A DNA stretch of 64,000 nt from Anaeramoeba flamelloides (Eukaryota > Metamonada > Anaeramoebidae), in assembly GCA_027625915.1 (NCBI GenBank), contig JANTQA010000032.1:9052001-9116000 (forward strand). Direction: 5' to 3'. Position 1 is the stretch's first letter. Each line of letters starts with the position of its first letter. This document shows positions 1 to 12,857 of the stretch, one piece after another. Both the position numbers and the translations under genes were made by a program. Under the pieces are notes generated by a model. It ran no database searches. It was not told where the DNA came from and saw only the letters and a list, made by a program, of their open reading frames with translations.

Positions 1-1567
1 TAAAATAATTTATTTGATTTTTTTTTGAAATTACAAAGATTATATATACACTGAGTTATTTTAAAACTTTGTTTTTTCCATTTTAAAGTGAATTTTCCTA
101 CAGTTCCTTGATAAGTAAACAGATTGGATTTCTTCTTCAACAACACTAATAGTTTTGGAAAATATTTCGAAATATTTTGAATATTGAACTTTTGAAAAAA
201 GAATCAAATAAAGCAAAATATTCAAAATAATAATTCATTTCTGAAAAAAGTTTTGTAAGAAAGTTTGGTATTATAGTAGTCAGATTCATACTTTTATTTT
301 ACCTATTGCAAGATCCAATTAAATTTTTAAATTTGATATTGAACAAAGGAGAAGATTTATTTTTTTTTTTTTCGAGTTCCTTAAAATAATGCATTAATAA
401 AAACATTTTGAATATTATGATTTTTGTAAAATTTTTTGAAAATACTACCCTTCTAAAAGTTCATTTAATCAATTCAGAAAATTAACTTAATCTAAAATCT
501 TTAGTACTGAATTTTTTGGAGTTATTTTTTGATTTTAAGTATTAAATCCCTTTTTTTTATCTTTAAAACAAATTTCATTTCTTGTATTTGATTATGATAT
601 TTGCAAGAAAGAATCTTTGTAAAAAAATATTTTTGGTTAAAAAAATGTAATAAATAAAGACTAAGGTGTGGAATTTCAAGTTAAATTCAAGTTTATACCA
701 ATACCAAATTCAGATGATATTGAGAAACCCAAATTTTTAAAAAGTGTAAAACTCGGGCTGATACTATTTTCTATCTATTCTTGATTTCAACAAATTTATT
801 TGGAAAATATGACATATCTTTTAGGTCTTCTAAAAGAAAAAAGTTGTTTAAAATACACACCTCCCCATGTTGATTTTATTGATTTGTTCAATGATTAATT
901 TCAGGCATTCGTATAAACCCCTTTCAAGATTCAAAAATAAATTTAATAAAAACATAAATTTAATCAAAAAAATTGTTCAATAAATCAAAAAAATGAAAGA
1001 CCTAACTCCAAATTACTTTAATTATTTTTACAAATCGAGTAATTCATGGTATTTTGTTATTTTCAAAGTTACATTAGCTAATACCAAACAAAAAACTTTT
1101 TTAGTAAAGTTTTTTATATCTAAGATTTTTAAAATTTAAAAAATTATTAACTTCCTTAAGTAAAATCATCAATTTTTGAATCTAGGGGCTACAATTTCAA
1201 TAATTAGAAAATATTTTTTTAACTAAAATTAAATTTTTGAGTTAATTTATTAAAATAAAATTCTATTATTTCTTTTTCTTAATAAAAGTTTGATTGTGGA
1301 TGCTCTTTATAAGAAATATATTATTGAAAATTAAAATATTCCAACAATACTCTTACTTCACTTGATTTAAACTTAATAATATTTAAAAAAAAATCTTGTT
1401 CATCTTTTATTAAGGGGAAAATATAAGTTCAAAACACTTAAAGGAAAAAAAAAAAAAAAAAGGTATTTTTAATATGAAAGTGTGTGAAATTTTACATTTG
1501 ATTATATAATCAAAAATTTCAAGTTATATATTTTTGTATTTAATAACAGGCGATTCTCAACGCTATA
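1..1567. other. A+T-rich intergenic DNA
   Basis: No convincing open frame, RNA gene or recognisable repeat was seen here on either strand. The sequence is A+T-rich with many A and T homopolymers and ends at the TA target site of the first MITE copy. Confidence 0.5.
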
Positions 1568-1763
1568 CAGTCAGTTCCACTTTTAAGGCACACATTTTCA
1601 AGGAAATTTAAGGTACAATAAAAATCTCAATTTAAAGCATGTTTTTTGGAATTTTTTGTTACAGTTTAATGTTACTAAAATTTGAATTTTGTGATTTAAT
1701 TTGAGATTTTTATTGTACCTGGAATTTCCTTGAAAGTTTGTGCCTTAATAGTGGAACTTACTG
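1568..1763. mobile_element. Palindromic TA-flanked MITE, family 1, copy 1
   Basis: A 196-bp element flanked by TA on both sides. The left end reads CAGTCAGTTCCACTTTTAAG and the right end is its inverted counterpart, ending GTGGAACTTACTG. The inverted arms run through most of the element, so the whole unit can fold into a hairpin. TA target sites and a CAGT-type terminus are typical of non-autonomous Tc1/mariner derivatives. The other copies lie at 12661, 13465, 26671 and 43914, with a composite at 39010. It has no coding capacity. Confidence 0.88.
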
Positions 1764-2164
1764 TAGAACTTTTAAATAGATAAGAATACTATTTTTTATT
1801 CTGTAACCTATATCAGGTAAAAAAATATTATAAACCCCATTTCAAAATCGTGACTCACCTAAAATAATATATTGAACTTAGAAAAAAAATTTTCCCTTTA
1901 GTATCCAAGAACAACTTATTCATAAATCTTATTATTTATTCACTTTTAATTATTCTATATACATAAACCTGATATTTTCAAAATTATTAAAAAAAATAAA
2001 ATTAAAAACTAAAAAAAAGTGAATCTCAAATTTTGAAAAGAGAATTACAGATTTTTCATTTCTGAACGCCCACTGAAAAAAGATTAAAAAGAAGATTTTT
2101 TGTTAATAATTATCTTAATTTTAAAAGACATTATAAGAGCCTCAAATATATTAATGTTTATTGA

Positions 2165-2320
2165 TATTTTCAAAGATCTTTTTTTTTTTTCATCATGGTT
2201 TTTAAAAAAATAATTTGAAAAACAAAAAAAAAAAAAGAAAAAGAGAAACAAATTGATAAAAAAAAAAGAAAAAGAAAAAAAAAAAAAAAAGAAAAACTAA
2301 TATTTGATAAAATTAAAACA
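2165..2320. repeat. A-rich low-complexity tract
   Basis: Runs of A interrupted by single G or C, resembling the A-rich cores of repeat family 3 (copies near 4541, 21700 and 26075). The flanks are too diverged for me to assign it firmly to that family. Confidence 0.4.
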
Positions 2321-2900
2321 AAAGAAAAGAAATTAGGAAAAAATGATTCTGATACAAAAAATTGATGATTTTTTTTTGATTAAAAATCTGGGATAAAATA
2401 AGACAAAACCACTCAAATTAACATTATAAAGTGAGTCAATATTTTTGAAATTTGGTTTAATTCGTTTTGATGTCATTAATGAACGAATAAACCCAAAAGA
2501 GTTCTTTTGATTTTGTTTATCAATAATAACAATTTGATGAAACTAAAAATAGCAATGTAATGGATAGCGGAAAAATTTATTGAGTATTCGGATTTTATTT
2601 ATTTATTTTTATTATTATTAAATTTCTATTGATATATACAGTAAATTTTCTTTTTTTTTGAAAGATAATTCCCAAGTAATATAACACATTGGAAGCATAA
2701 TTATATCCTTAACATTGTATTGGTTAGATAAAAAATCGAATTTTGTGTCAAATGATTTGTTGACAATACCACAATACAATGATTAACAAATTAATTCCAA
2801 TGATGACATTGTTTCAAAACAAATCAAAATTTAATTAAAAGAAATACCCTAATTTATTATTTTCTATATACAGAAAAATAAAACAAAATCATTATTTGTG

Positions 2901-5900
2901 TTAATATTTTTCATTTAATAATTTCATTTCGTCTGAAAAATCAACAACTGAACTAATGTTCGAATGCTCTTTCCTTTCATTTTCTGTTATTAATTCGTTT
3001 GTTAGCCCTTCTTGTAGGTGCCTTTCTGTGATTGTAAATTGCGAATCTGTCTGATCTTCTATTTCGTTATTCAATAAAGGGTCCGATAGCTCTCCCATTT
3101 TTTCTCTTTTGTTAGTTGTTTCTAAATCATCAATTGAATCATTTCCAAGAATTGTCAAAGGAATGTATTCACTCATCTCCAATTCGCTATTTAAATCTTG
3201 GGAAATTCGGTTTCGTTTAGGGTTATTTTTGACATTTACTTTCTTTGATTTATATTTACGATATTCTCGCACATCTTCCCCTTCCGCGTGATGGCTAGTA
3301 ATGTTATCATTTTTGTTAATATTAACATCTAGATTGTTTTGCTGAAAATCCTTTTTTTCGAAATTTACATTATCTGGTTGCTTTTGAATTTCAGTTTCAA
3401 ATGCTACAGACCATTCTGCATCATCCCCCCTTTTTGTAGGATTTGCAATTATTACCGGCACACCTTCAAAAGTGTCGTCAATTTCATGCTCTAATAGTGG
3501 TGGCAAGGCATCTGAAGCCGACTATTGATTTGAAATTTCATTTTTTTTTTTTTAATTTATGAAAATGGAAATTTTGTTATCAATAAAAATTAATTACTAA
3601 TAATTATTACTTGAATTTATTTTATATTGTTTATCTTATCCTATTAACTTGTTTTTTTTTTGAAAATAGGATAATTTTTTATGTGAATTTCTATCTATTT
3701 GAGATTTTTTTTTTTTTTTTTTTTGATTATAACTAAATTCCAAAAATTTGAACACAATTTAAACAGTAGCAAAGAAAAACAATACTAAACGTTACATTCA
3801 ATTTGGAAATAATTATGATTTTACAAACTATTTTATTTTTTTCTTTTCTGTTTTGTTTTTATTTCCTTTTTTCCAGTTACAGAATCTGTTTCGTTAGATC
3901 TGGAATTTTTTTTCGATGGTTGATAGAAGGTTACTGTTGAGTTTGTTAAATTGAAAAATCCACATACAATTGGTCGATGTTATCTTATCATTTGATCGAT
4001 CAACAATTGTTGGTGAAATTTCAACAAATTTACCAATACATTTTTTGTTTAGCTAGTTTCATTATTTTGGACACACCAATTTTTTTTTTTCTTTTTATAT
4101 TGGTTTCTTTTATTTATATGAAAATGATTACTTATAAAAACATAAATACTCGGGTAACTTAAATGTAGTTTTATATTATGTTTGAAAAAATATACTAAAT
4201 TGTTTTTTTTTTTTTTGTCTATTTTTTATTTTGGGTGTGTCCAAATTTTTGGAATGGGGTTTAGTTTGCTATACTTTTACAAAACATCAAGTTTGTAAAT
4301 AAATTTTTTGAAAATTTTGTTAAATATCTCATTTGGATGAGCTTGTGAGGCATGTCAACTGATCAGCTTTGAAAAAAGTTTTTTTGTTACCTTCTTTTAA
4401 TTGGATAAATTCATTATCGTCTTCTAAATAATAGTGAATACCAAAAATTGGGTTTGTAATACTTTTGCTAGATCAGATCAACTTTCCAAAAATGCAAAAA
4501 AAAAAAAATAAAAAATAAACTAAACTCATTTTTCAGTCAAAGGATACCAATTTTATTGAAGAAATATAACATATTCTATGAGTTTAATCCCAATATTCTT
4601 CTTAAAATAAAATTATTAATACTTTGATCAAAATCATTTTTTCTCATTTTGTAAAATTTTTTGTTTTTTTTTTTTTTCTTTTCTTTAGTTTTATTTTTTC
4701 TTCTAATTTTGCTTTTTCTTTCTTTTTCTTTCTTTTTTTTTTTTAATGAATGCTAATTAGAAAAAAAAAAAAATCTTGATTGTAACTCTAAATTAATATT
4801 TAGAAAATTGAGGCTTTGTATGCTCTTTTAAAATTCATACATTTTAAGTAAAAAATCTTATTGTCAACAATTTTAAATTTCCTAAAGAAATTGAGAATTT
4901 TTACACCAGGTCTTCCAATGAAAGGGTCCCACAATTTTTTTTACATTTTATTTTTTTTTTTTGGAAACATTAACAGAACCTGAAAATGAAAAGTAAGATC
5001 AAGTAATAAAAGAAATAAATAAAAACTTAAAGATTAAAATGGAGAATTAAACACAATAAAAATTTTTCTAATTTAGATCTTTTAAATAAGGACTTTTCTT
5101 TGATTCGTCTATTAGTAAAAAATTGAAAGAATTTTGGAAAAAAATCTGAATTTCCCACAAATTTAAAGGTTGTTTTAACAATCTTCAGACTTTAAAGTTG
5201 AAAAATATCTTTAATATATATTAGTCTCGAAATGGAGATTAATAGCTAAAAAATTCTATTTTTTTTAAAAAATTAAATAATTAACCAACGAGATTATTTT
5301 GACAGAATATTTCTCAAATCATGGAAATATATTGATGTTACAAGTATCTTTATAAAAAATGGAAACAAAATATTCATTTTTTTTCTGTTTTTATAATCAT
5401 AGTTATTGAGTTAATCTTTTAAATTAAAAAACCTCAAAAATAGTTACTTTTTGGATATTCTAAAATATTAAGTTTTATTAAATACCCAGAATACTGTATT
5501 TTGATTTCAGTCTTTAGATTTGGAAAAGCAATTAAAAAAAAAGTTTCTAAGATCCCAATTTTTAATTATTGTTCCATTCGTAAAAAATCAAATAATTTAT
5601 TGCTGCAATAATTTTTCGAATAGAATTTTTAGAGATATTTGAAACATGTGACACTATTATGTTTTACTTTCAATCTCAACATACTTAAATGATATGCAAA
5701 TCCACTACAGTGCTAATCCCTTTAAACAAATTATTTAAAATATTTTTCTGATCAAAGTAACCAAAAATTGTTGTTTAAAGGATATCAATTTTTACAGATA
5801 AAGCATTTGTTTAGATCATAAATGATAAAAAATACAGGATACTTGATTATTTATATCTAGAAAAATTCCTTGTAATAAAGAAAACAAATCACATGAATGA

Positions 5901-8563
5901 GGAAATGAGAAACAAAGATGAAAATAAAGAATATAATGTTGTCGTGCCAAAAAAATGATGTAATATCAAAAGATGTGAGAGAAGTTTTTTAAATTGCAAA
6001 AAACAATTTACCATCAGAATTTGAGTTTCAGAATACGATGAAAATTAGATATAATAGCCAATATAAATCATTCAATTGATTATCTCTAGAAGCAAACTCA
6101 AAATGTTGAAATCCAATCTCTTGAATAATACAAATCATTTCAAAGACTATCTGTTGAATGGAATTCAAATTATAGCCAATTTTCGGAATTTTTGATTTTT
6201 TTATAAATCATTTCTTTAAACCAACAATTTTTTGGAGTGTTCGAATAAAACAAGGCAAATTTAATATCTCTTTTTTTTTTTTTTTTTTTACCTATACATC
6301 CACTAGCTATCCAGATTATATCCGGATATATTGATATACATTAATCCTAAAGTCAATAATACTTGAAAAGAAAGTGGAAAGACCTTGTCCCATTTGGGTT
6401 CTCGTTTTCCAACATTTCAAGGTTAATTTCAAATTTGGATGAAGAAAATGCTTTGTCCAAATGATACAGTGATCAAAAAAAAAAAACGTGCACCAAAACA
6501 TAAAACCTGTGTTTCAAAATAAAATCCTTTGTTCTTTTTTTTTTATTATATCTTAATGTAACATCTAAATCACTCTCCAAGAGTATACCTAAGTTCAAAT
6601 CAATTTTGAATGAAAATCCCTTGATCTTTTTTGTAAATTTTAAATTCGGAAAATAAAATTTGTAAAAAATTTTCCCATTTTTTTGATTTTTTTGAAGTGT
6701 TTTGTTTTTTTCAGGATAAAAATTTTCTCAAAAATTTACTCTGTTTATGCAAAAAATTTTACAATTTGATCCTTCATTTTTAGAATTTTATTTTTTAAAT
6801 AATAATACTTTTAGAAACCAATACCAAATTTAATTAGGATTTATTGTTGGTTTCTTTGATCATTTAATATGTAAATTTTATCGAAAAAAGAATTATGGCT
6901 TTTTTTACTTTGAGACACGGGTTCAAAAAGTCTACATTTGTTATTTGAACAACAGTATTAATTAAGAGAAAAAAAACTCAATTTATTAAATGTTAACAAT
7001 TTCTCTTGGCTTGTTATTATTTTATGTTCAATAGCCATGAAGTTAAATTTCCATTAATCCGGATTAAAGTCAAATTGTGATGTTCCTTAAAAATATATAA
7101 AAAAAAAAAAAAAAAAAACATCAAAGCAAAACTTTTAAGAAGAAAAAAGTAATTGTGAGAACTTACACTTGAGTTGTGATGTTGGTGATCGTCTTGATCT
7201 TGGAACATGCCTAATTCACGGAAACAAAAAGTATAACCAATACCATAATAGAGTATTAAATCTGTGACGAATACAAAGAAATAGTAAGTCCAAATATATT
7301 TTAAAGAAATGACATGCTTGTAGATCAGGCAATTTAAAAAGGTAAAAATGTAAATTAAAATCAGTATTTTGAATCTTTTTAACATTTTGATTTTGGCATT
7401 AACAGAAAGAAAGCCAAAATTCATGTTTTGGTTTCTAAACAATTGTCTTTGATGTGAAAGATGCCTCAAAGTAAATTCCGAGGCAATTAAAACCTGCTTT
7501 ATCATTAAAAAGAAACTAAAGGCACAAACAAAAAGAAAGATTAATTTCAAAGTCGTCTTGGAAAGAATTAATTCGATTTGGATAAAGATCACGACAGAGA
7601 TTGACAGAAACATCAGCATACAATAGGTGTCCAGATTTAAATTCGTTCTCACTATGGACAACCCGTGAGCGATTAATAGCAAAACAAAGTAAAGCAAGGT
7701 ATCACAAAAGACCTCATAGATCGACACAAAAAAGATAATCGCAAAATTGTATTTGCCAACGTGCGAATTATAGCTCCAATAGAAATATAAGACTATTGAT
7801 TCAATTTCCTTTAATACAATTAACATGCTGACACATCTGTGAAGTAGTATTTTGCTACCACGGAATTTAAACCAATTGATCAACCACAAGAGCAATAAAA
7901 AGCAGTAAAAGAAAATTGAAAAGAAAAAGATTTTTGGAACAAGGATTAAACCAGAGCTTAAATGTTCGCCATTTGGATTTAGGAAAGTGTATTTGATTTG
8001 GAATTCAATCGATTTGTAATCACAATTCGTGAGGCAAAAGATCAACTCCTCTTCTTTTTTGAATGTAGAATTGGTATAGAGTCTTTCTCCATTGATTTGT
8101 TGAACATCAAAATAATAATCAGAATTATCATCGACTTTGTCACAGCTTAAATTTTGATTTTCGATCTAAGCGAAAAAAAAACAGAGTAGAGAAGATATTA
8201 AAAGGTAAGAAAGAAAGAAGATCAAACAGAATAAAAAAGAGTTATTGTTGAGAAAGTTTTTTGGTTTGGTTAGAACAAAAAAGATTTGTTGGTTAATTAA
8301 AAAAAAAAAGAAAAAAAAAAAGAAAAAAAAATTAATTTCTTTTCAATTACAAGGTGATAGTCACCGTCGTCGACTATTATCATTCTCGAACTTGTTTCAC
8401 TTTTTGTTAAATTAGCGATTTCAATTTTATAAGATCCCCCAGAAAGAAAACCAAATTCCTCAAAGTTTATCACTGTGTTGCTAACTTTTAATTCGGTTTC
8501 TCTTATAATTGATTGAGAAAGACTTAGAGTTGTGAGAAAAAGAAGGAAATAGAGAAATTTCAT
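2901..8563 (-). CDS. LUSTR/GPR107-108-type seven-TM receptor (three exons proposed)
   Basis: Proposed exons on the minus strand: 8563-8351, 8165-7167 and, less surely, 3521-2901. Exon 1 starts at an ATG, has a hydrophobic signal peptide and then an EFGF motif followed by a Gly-rich beta-type stretch, as in the luminal N-terminus of GPR107/GPR108 and plant CAND proteins. It ends at a GTAATT donor in phase 0. Exon 2 follows a CTTAG acceptor, also phase 0, carries luminal cysteines, and then seven hydrophobic segments. One loop holds AHGLSIVR, close to the family's HGxxxxR loop. It ends at a GTAAGT donor, and the frame beyond is poly-Phe intron. Exon 3 (206 codons, acidic, no own ATG) follows AATAG in phase 0 and would be the cytosolic tail; it begins with ALPPLLEHE, which recalls the tail of TMEM87. 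Known members (PF06814) sit in Golgi/endosomal membranes and help trafficking. Exons 1-2 are solid; joining exon 3 requires a 3.6-kb intron full of repeats. Confidence 0.75.
3738..4254. mobile_element. TIR element, family 2, copy 1
   Basis: The left end TTCCAAAAATTTGAACACA is matched in inverted orientation at the right end (TGTGTCCAAATTTTTGGAA). This gives about 19-bp terminal inverted repeats around a 517-bp non-coding body. The body is also found as a direct copy at 10311. The termini resemble those of Tc1/mariner/pogo-type DNA transposons, so I take it for a non-autonomous derivative. Confidence 0.72.
4541..4965 (+). repeat. Dispersed repeat family 3, plus-strand copy
   Basis: Contains TTCTATGAGTTTAAT, then TTTGATCAAAATCATTTTTT, a long T/C tract, then GGCTTTGTATGCTC and TTCCAATGAA. 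The same blocks occur in the same order on the minus strand at 26075-26515, and partly at 21700-21980. It is non-coding, and its ends are not sharply defined. Confidence 0.72.
6508..6926 (+). mobile_element. TIR element, family 4, copy A
   Basis: The left end CCTGTGTTTCAAAATAAAAT and the inverted right end (minus strand CCCGTGTCTCAAAGTAAAA) bound a 420-bp non-coding body. Internal blocks AAGTTCAAATCAATTTTGAA and ATTTGATCCTTCATTTTTAG recur at 52938-53344, inverted at 53770-54848, and partly at 18465-18640. This looks like a non-autonomous DNA element within the proposed receptor intron. Confidence 0.7.
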
Positions 8564-9014
8564 CAGTTAAATTTTCAATTAAAGAGAAGAAATATTTGTA
8601 ATTGATCAGTAGAATCAAGTAAAAAAAATGATTCTTCGATTATTTTGAATTTTTCGTGCAAATTATTAACAATATTCAGTCCCTAAAAGATGTCAAAATA
8701 TTCGACTTTTTGTGTAAAATAGTATACTGAAGACACTGATCGATGTGTAAAGAACTCTGAGAGAAAAAATTGAGATACAGCAACCTAAATACCTTTTTTG
8801 AGAATTTCAAACCTGTTCGATCAAAAATACTAGTTCTTTTTTTTTCTTCTGGCTCCAAAACAACATCTAATTAATTAGTCAATAGTACATCAACACTAAA
8901 ACCAATTTTGAAGGTAAACCCCTTGATTAGAATTTTTGAGAAAATCATAAATTATGAATTGAATCATCTCAATTTTTTGAATTTTTCAAATATTTTTTCT
9001 TATTTATTGTTTGT
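8564..9014. other. Upstream region of the receptor gene
   Basis: Holds the 5' flank of the receptor gene. Around 8850-9000 there is weak similarity to the family-4 body (AACATCTAA followed by CCAATTTTGAAGGTAAACC). No convincing small gene is seen; the 60-codon minus frame here looks like chance. Confidence 0.4.
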
Positions 9015-9585
9015 ATTTAGGTTTACAATCCCTGAAATTCGAAGATAGATTATCTTATGTTAGGTGTTATGACTTGTTAATTTGATTCTTAGCTAATCCA
9101 TCTTGGGGTTGATATAGGATTTTAATAGTGGATTAAAATGTCAATTTTTAACAATTTATTTTTTTTTTTTTCCGAAATTCTAATTGAAGAGTGTAAGACT
9201 AATAGATTGATAGGTGTTCAAGAATAACTTTTGTATTTTGGGTTGTAGAAAAGAATCTTGATTTAGTTTTTTGTCAATTAACTTAATGAAAATAATTTTT
9301 TTAAAAGCACCAAATGAAAACTTATCAAACCTAATTAAAAATTTCAATCAATAACTCACAAACCACATTTTTATATAACTGGTCTTCCAATATGATCGTC
9401 TTACCTTCTTCAATTCAGATTTTGCAAAAAAAATAAATAAACTGTCTAAAAATGCCATTTTAATCAACTATTAAAATCATATACCAAGTACAAATTTGAT
9501 CAGCTAAGAACCAAATTAACAATTGGTAACAACAACTACAAGATAATCTATCTTCGAATTTCAGGGATTGTAAACCCTAAATGGT
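9015..9585. mobile_element. 570-bp foldback element, copy 1
   Basis: The left end GGTTTACAATCCCTGAAATT is repeated inverted at the right end, and the match continues inward over most of the element. It is therefore two arms of about 270 bp rather than a short-TIR transposon. A second copy, 60610-61181, shares arms and internal order. There is no coding capacity. Its superfamily is unknown; A+T-rich junctions hide the target duplication. Confidence 0.85.
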
Positions 9586-10310
9586 TAGTATACTAAAAGA
9601 AATATTCTCTTAAATTTATAATAAAATAAAAAAAAATAATATCTCTTAAAATTGACTAATAAGTTAAATTTTTGATTAGTTTAACACTCTTTTCGAATAT
9701 TATTATTTTGAAAGGAATTATTCGTTTTTAAAACTTGGATCCATTTATCCTATTCTTGAAACAGTCGAAATTTAAACATATAACTCATTTATTTTAAAAT
9801 AAAATATTTTCTTAAAAGAAAAAAGATCTTATAGTGTCTGTTAAAGAATATAATAAAATACACTTTAAAAAGAAAATCTCAAAATAATAATTAAACTTTA
9901 AAAAATTTAAAAATTTTAAAAAAAAAAATAGAATTATTTATTCTAAATTTGAAAAAAATATACTATTAGGTACACTTTTTAAACATAAACTTTGTACAGA
10001 ATTATCGTTATAAAAAAATATCCAAAATTAAGTTTCAAAATTGAACTTCTAGTAAAATAATTTGTGTTAATAAAAATCCTAAAAAATGTACTTTAATTTA
10101 AGATTTTTCGGTACTTTCGATTTTGTAGAAAATTTGTTTCTTAAAATTGGAACATACTGTGATTGAAATCATTTTCGATTTTTTTTTTTTTTTCATTTTT
10201 TGATTTTTTGTTAAACCTCATCTAAAAAACAATAGTTGTGATTGCATTTATAAATATCCATCAAAAAGAAGAATTTTAAAAATTTTAAAATAAAAAGAGC
10301 CCAAAATAAA

Positions 10311-10680
10311 TTCCAAAAATTTGGATACAATTTAAACAGTTGAAAGAATAACAATAAGACACTCATCATTCAATTTGGAAATAATTGTGATTTGAAACTA
10401 TTTTATTTTTTGTCTATTTTTTTTATAAGTTTTTATTTTCTTGATCACGTTTAGTAATATCTTTTTCGTTGGATGGAGTAGATATTTTTTCTTATGGTTG
10501 ATAGAAGGTTAATTTTGATTCTGTTAAACCAAAAAAATCAGATACAATTAGTTGATGTTATCTAACCATTTGATCCTTAAAACAGAAAAGTGAAATTTCA
10601 ATAAATTCAATAATATATTGTTTATTCAACTTGTTTCATTATTTTCTAAATACCAGATTTTTATTTTTATTTCTTAAATA
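10311..10680. mobile_element. TIR element, family 2, copy 2 (right end lost)
   Basis: Starts TTCCAAAAATTTGGATACA and follows copy 1 in order: CATTCAATTTGGAAATAATT, then GGTTGATAGAAGGTTA, then a GATGTTATCT block. The similarity fades after about 10680 and I see no matching right-hand inverted terminus, so this copy seems truncated or heavily diverged. Confidence 0.68.
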
Positions 10681-12004
10681 ATTTTTTTTGATTTTTTTAA
10701 AAACTTTTTTTGTAAATTTCCTAGTATATATATATATATATACTACCCCCCCAATTTATAAAAATGACAATACAGGTGAAATCAAAGATTTAAAATGTTA
10801 TTAGTGTACTAATATATTTATGTTATTATTTGTCTTTAATCCCGATTAGGATTATAATATAAAAATTCAAAATAGTTCAAAGATAAAGTAGTTAGACTTT
10901 TGGATTTTTTTTTTTGACACTTTGGAAAAAAATAATAATTATTCATTTTTATATTTTCTTTAAAGATTAATATTTTTTTATATTAATATATTAAAAAAAA
11001 TATTTTATAATAATTATAGTAATTAAAAATCAATAAAGTGATTTATTAATCATTATTATCAAATAAAGTTGCTTATTTTAAAATAAAATAGATATTAAAT
11101 AAATATACTATTTGAGAAATTTACATTTTTTTTTCAGACAAAATCCTCATATATATTAGGATTTTTAGAAATTTTAAATTCATTTCATTATGCAAAAAAT
11201 AAAATTTTAATATGAATAATTTTTAAAACCTTTATTTTACCATTAGAAAAAACTCTAAAAAACAAAAAAAAAATATTGTAAAAGAATTTTATTTAATATA
11301 TTTATATATATAATTAAAGCAATAATTTTTTATTCATAGATACAGTAATCAACTTTAAGTTTTTTTGTAAAATAAATAACAATTTTTAAATATTATTCAA
11401 AAATAACAAATTAATCTTTGAAACTAATAATTTTTTTTTATTGAATTTTGAATTTTTGTAAAAATTTGAAAAAAGACTCTTTAAAATTGAATTTTTCAAT
11501 CTAAATTAATCCAGATTTTGGAAAATAATTTTTAATCCATGTTCTCTTATTCAATAATATTATTTATTTTATGACTCTATTTTAAAAAAGCAAAAATTAA
11601 AAGTGTTAAAATTAAAAAAAAAATCAAATATTAATCTAACTTGAATTGTTGGCCAAATAATTTAGCTATTGTGGCAAATCGATTTGACATTTTTTTTTCC
11701 ACAATAATAAAAATAAAAAATTAATTGTTGAAAATTTAATTTATATTTTTTTATTTTTAAACTATTTAGAATCAAATATCGATATTGTTATTGGATAGAA
11801 ATTAATAGACAAAACAAATTTTCTATGTGAGTGTAAAATATCTTTTGTAATGAATAAATTCTTACTTAAAGACTTTTAGGTCTTGTTGGGGTACAAAGGG
11901 TCCCAAAAAAATTTCCAGGAAAGTAAATACGAATTAAAAAATAATAAAATCACAAAAATAAAGAAAAAATTCCCAATGTTGAATATTTTTTTTCAATCAT
12001 TTTT
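10681..12004. other. A+T-rich intergenic DNA
   Basis: Extremely A+T-rich. A short (TA)n run lies near 10727-10742. No gene or clear repeat was recognised. The small plus-strand frame at 11883-12074 is Lys/Phe-rich and looks like chance. Confidence 0.45.
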
Positions 12005-12240
12005 TTTTATTGTAAACTATCATTCAAAATCATTGTCCCATCAAAAATCAAAATTTAAAGAAAAATATTTTTAATACTTGTAGTTATCTATTATAATATC
12101 AAAATTTTTATTTTAGTTTTTGGTTCACTACTCCAGGGGTATTTGTTTTTCTTCAAAAAATAAAATAAAAAAAGTTAAAAAAAAATTTTAAAAAAAATTG
12201 GGATATTTATTTTGAAATAAGCATTACATGAAAAAATTTT
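12005..12240. repeat. Flank of the Tc1-type element shared with 39.1-39.3 kb
   Basis: Lies just beyond the transposase stop codon. The blocks TTCAAAATCATT and CCATCAAAAATCAAA and a terminal ATTGGGATATTTATTTTGAA recur in the same order at about 39120-39330. It is probably part of the transposon's non-coding end. I could not find the outer terminal repeats of this copy. Confidence 0.5.
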
Positions 12241-12660
12241 TTTTTCAAAAATTAATAAAACCCATTTATCGATTATCCTTCCCTTTGAATAACTAAATCT
12301 AATCTCATTGTCATATTTGAAACCAATTTTTCCATTAATTCATCTGTTACTTCTTTCCAAATTTTTTTCAATTTTTTAGTAAATTCTTTCTTATTTTTTG
12401 GTCTATCAATTGAAAATCTTTTATCCATTATTGCCCAAAGATTTTCAATGGGATTTAAATCGGGACTATTTGGTGGCCATGGATGCAAAACATTGCATAT
12501 GTATCTTAAGTAACTCATTGTTATTGTTGACGTGTGTGGTCTTGCGCCATCTTGTTGAAATATCCAACAGAATTCCCCAAATTTTTCATTTGCCTTTTTG
12601 ATGATTTTTGACTTTTTGAGAATTTCTTTGATATAAATGTGAGTATTAATACTCCCATTA

Positions 12661-12857
12661 CAGTCAGTTCCACTTTTAAGACACAAACTTTCAACGATAT
12701 TTAAGGCACAAAAAGAATCTAAAATTAAGGCACAAAATTCAGATTCTAGTAAAAAAAAATGTAAAAAAAAAAAATTTCAAATTTTGTGTATTAATTTGAG
12801 ATTTTTTTGTGCCTTAAATTTCGTTGCTAGTTTGTGCCTTAAAAGTGAAACTGACTG
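12661..12857. mobile_element. Family-1 MITE, copy 2, inside the transposase
   Basis: 197 bp, flanked by TA at 12659-12660 and 12858-12859. The ends CAGTCAGTTCCACTTTTAAG and AAAAGTGAAACTGACTG are near-perfect inverted repeats. It interrupts the transposase between the WGAFG part and the NGSINTH part. A spurious short frame begins inside this MITE and runs on into transposase sequence. Confidence 0.95.

Larger units (their letters stand above)
3522..7166 (-). other. Proposed long intron of the receptor gene, loaded with repeats
   Basis: Begins GTAAGT (minus strand, 7166) and ends AATAG (3522), with phase 0 on both sides. It contains at least three non-coding repeat elements (3738-4254, 4541-4965, 6508-6926). 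The other introns seen in the window are only about 50-190 bases, so this one would be an outlier. The alternative is that the tail exon at 2901-3521 belongs to another, broken gene. Confidence 0.4.

Noticed and set aside
12398-12601. Plus-strand frame over the transposase
   Set aside because: Shadow of the minus-strand DDE domain, which has all family motifs.
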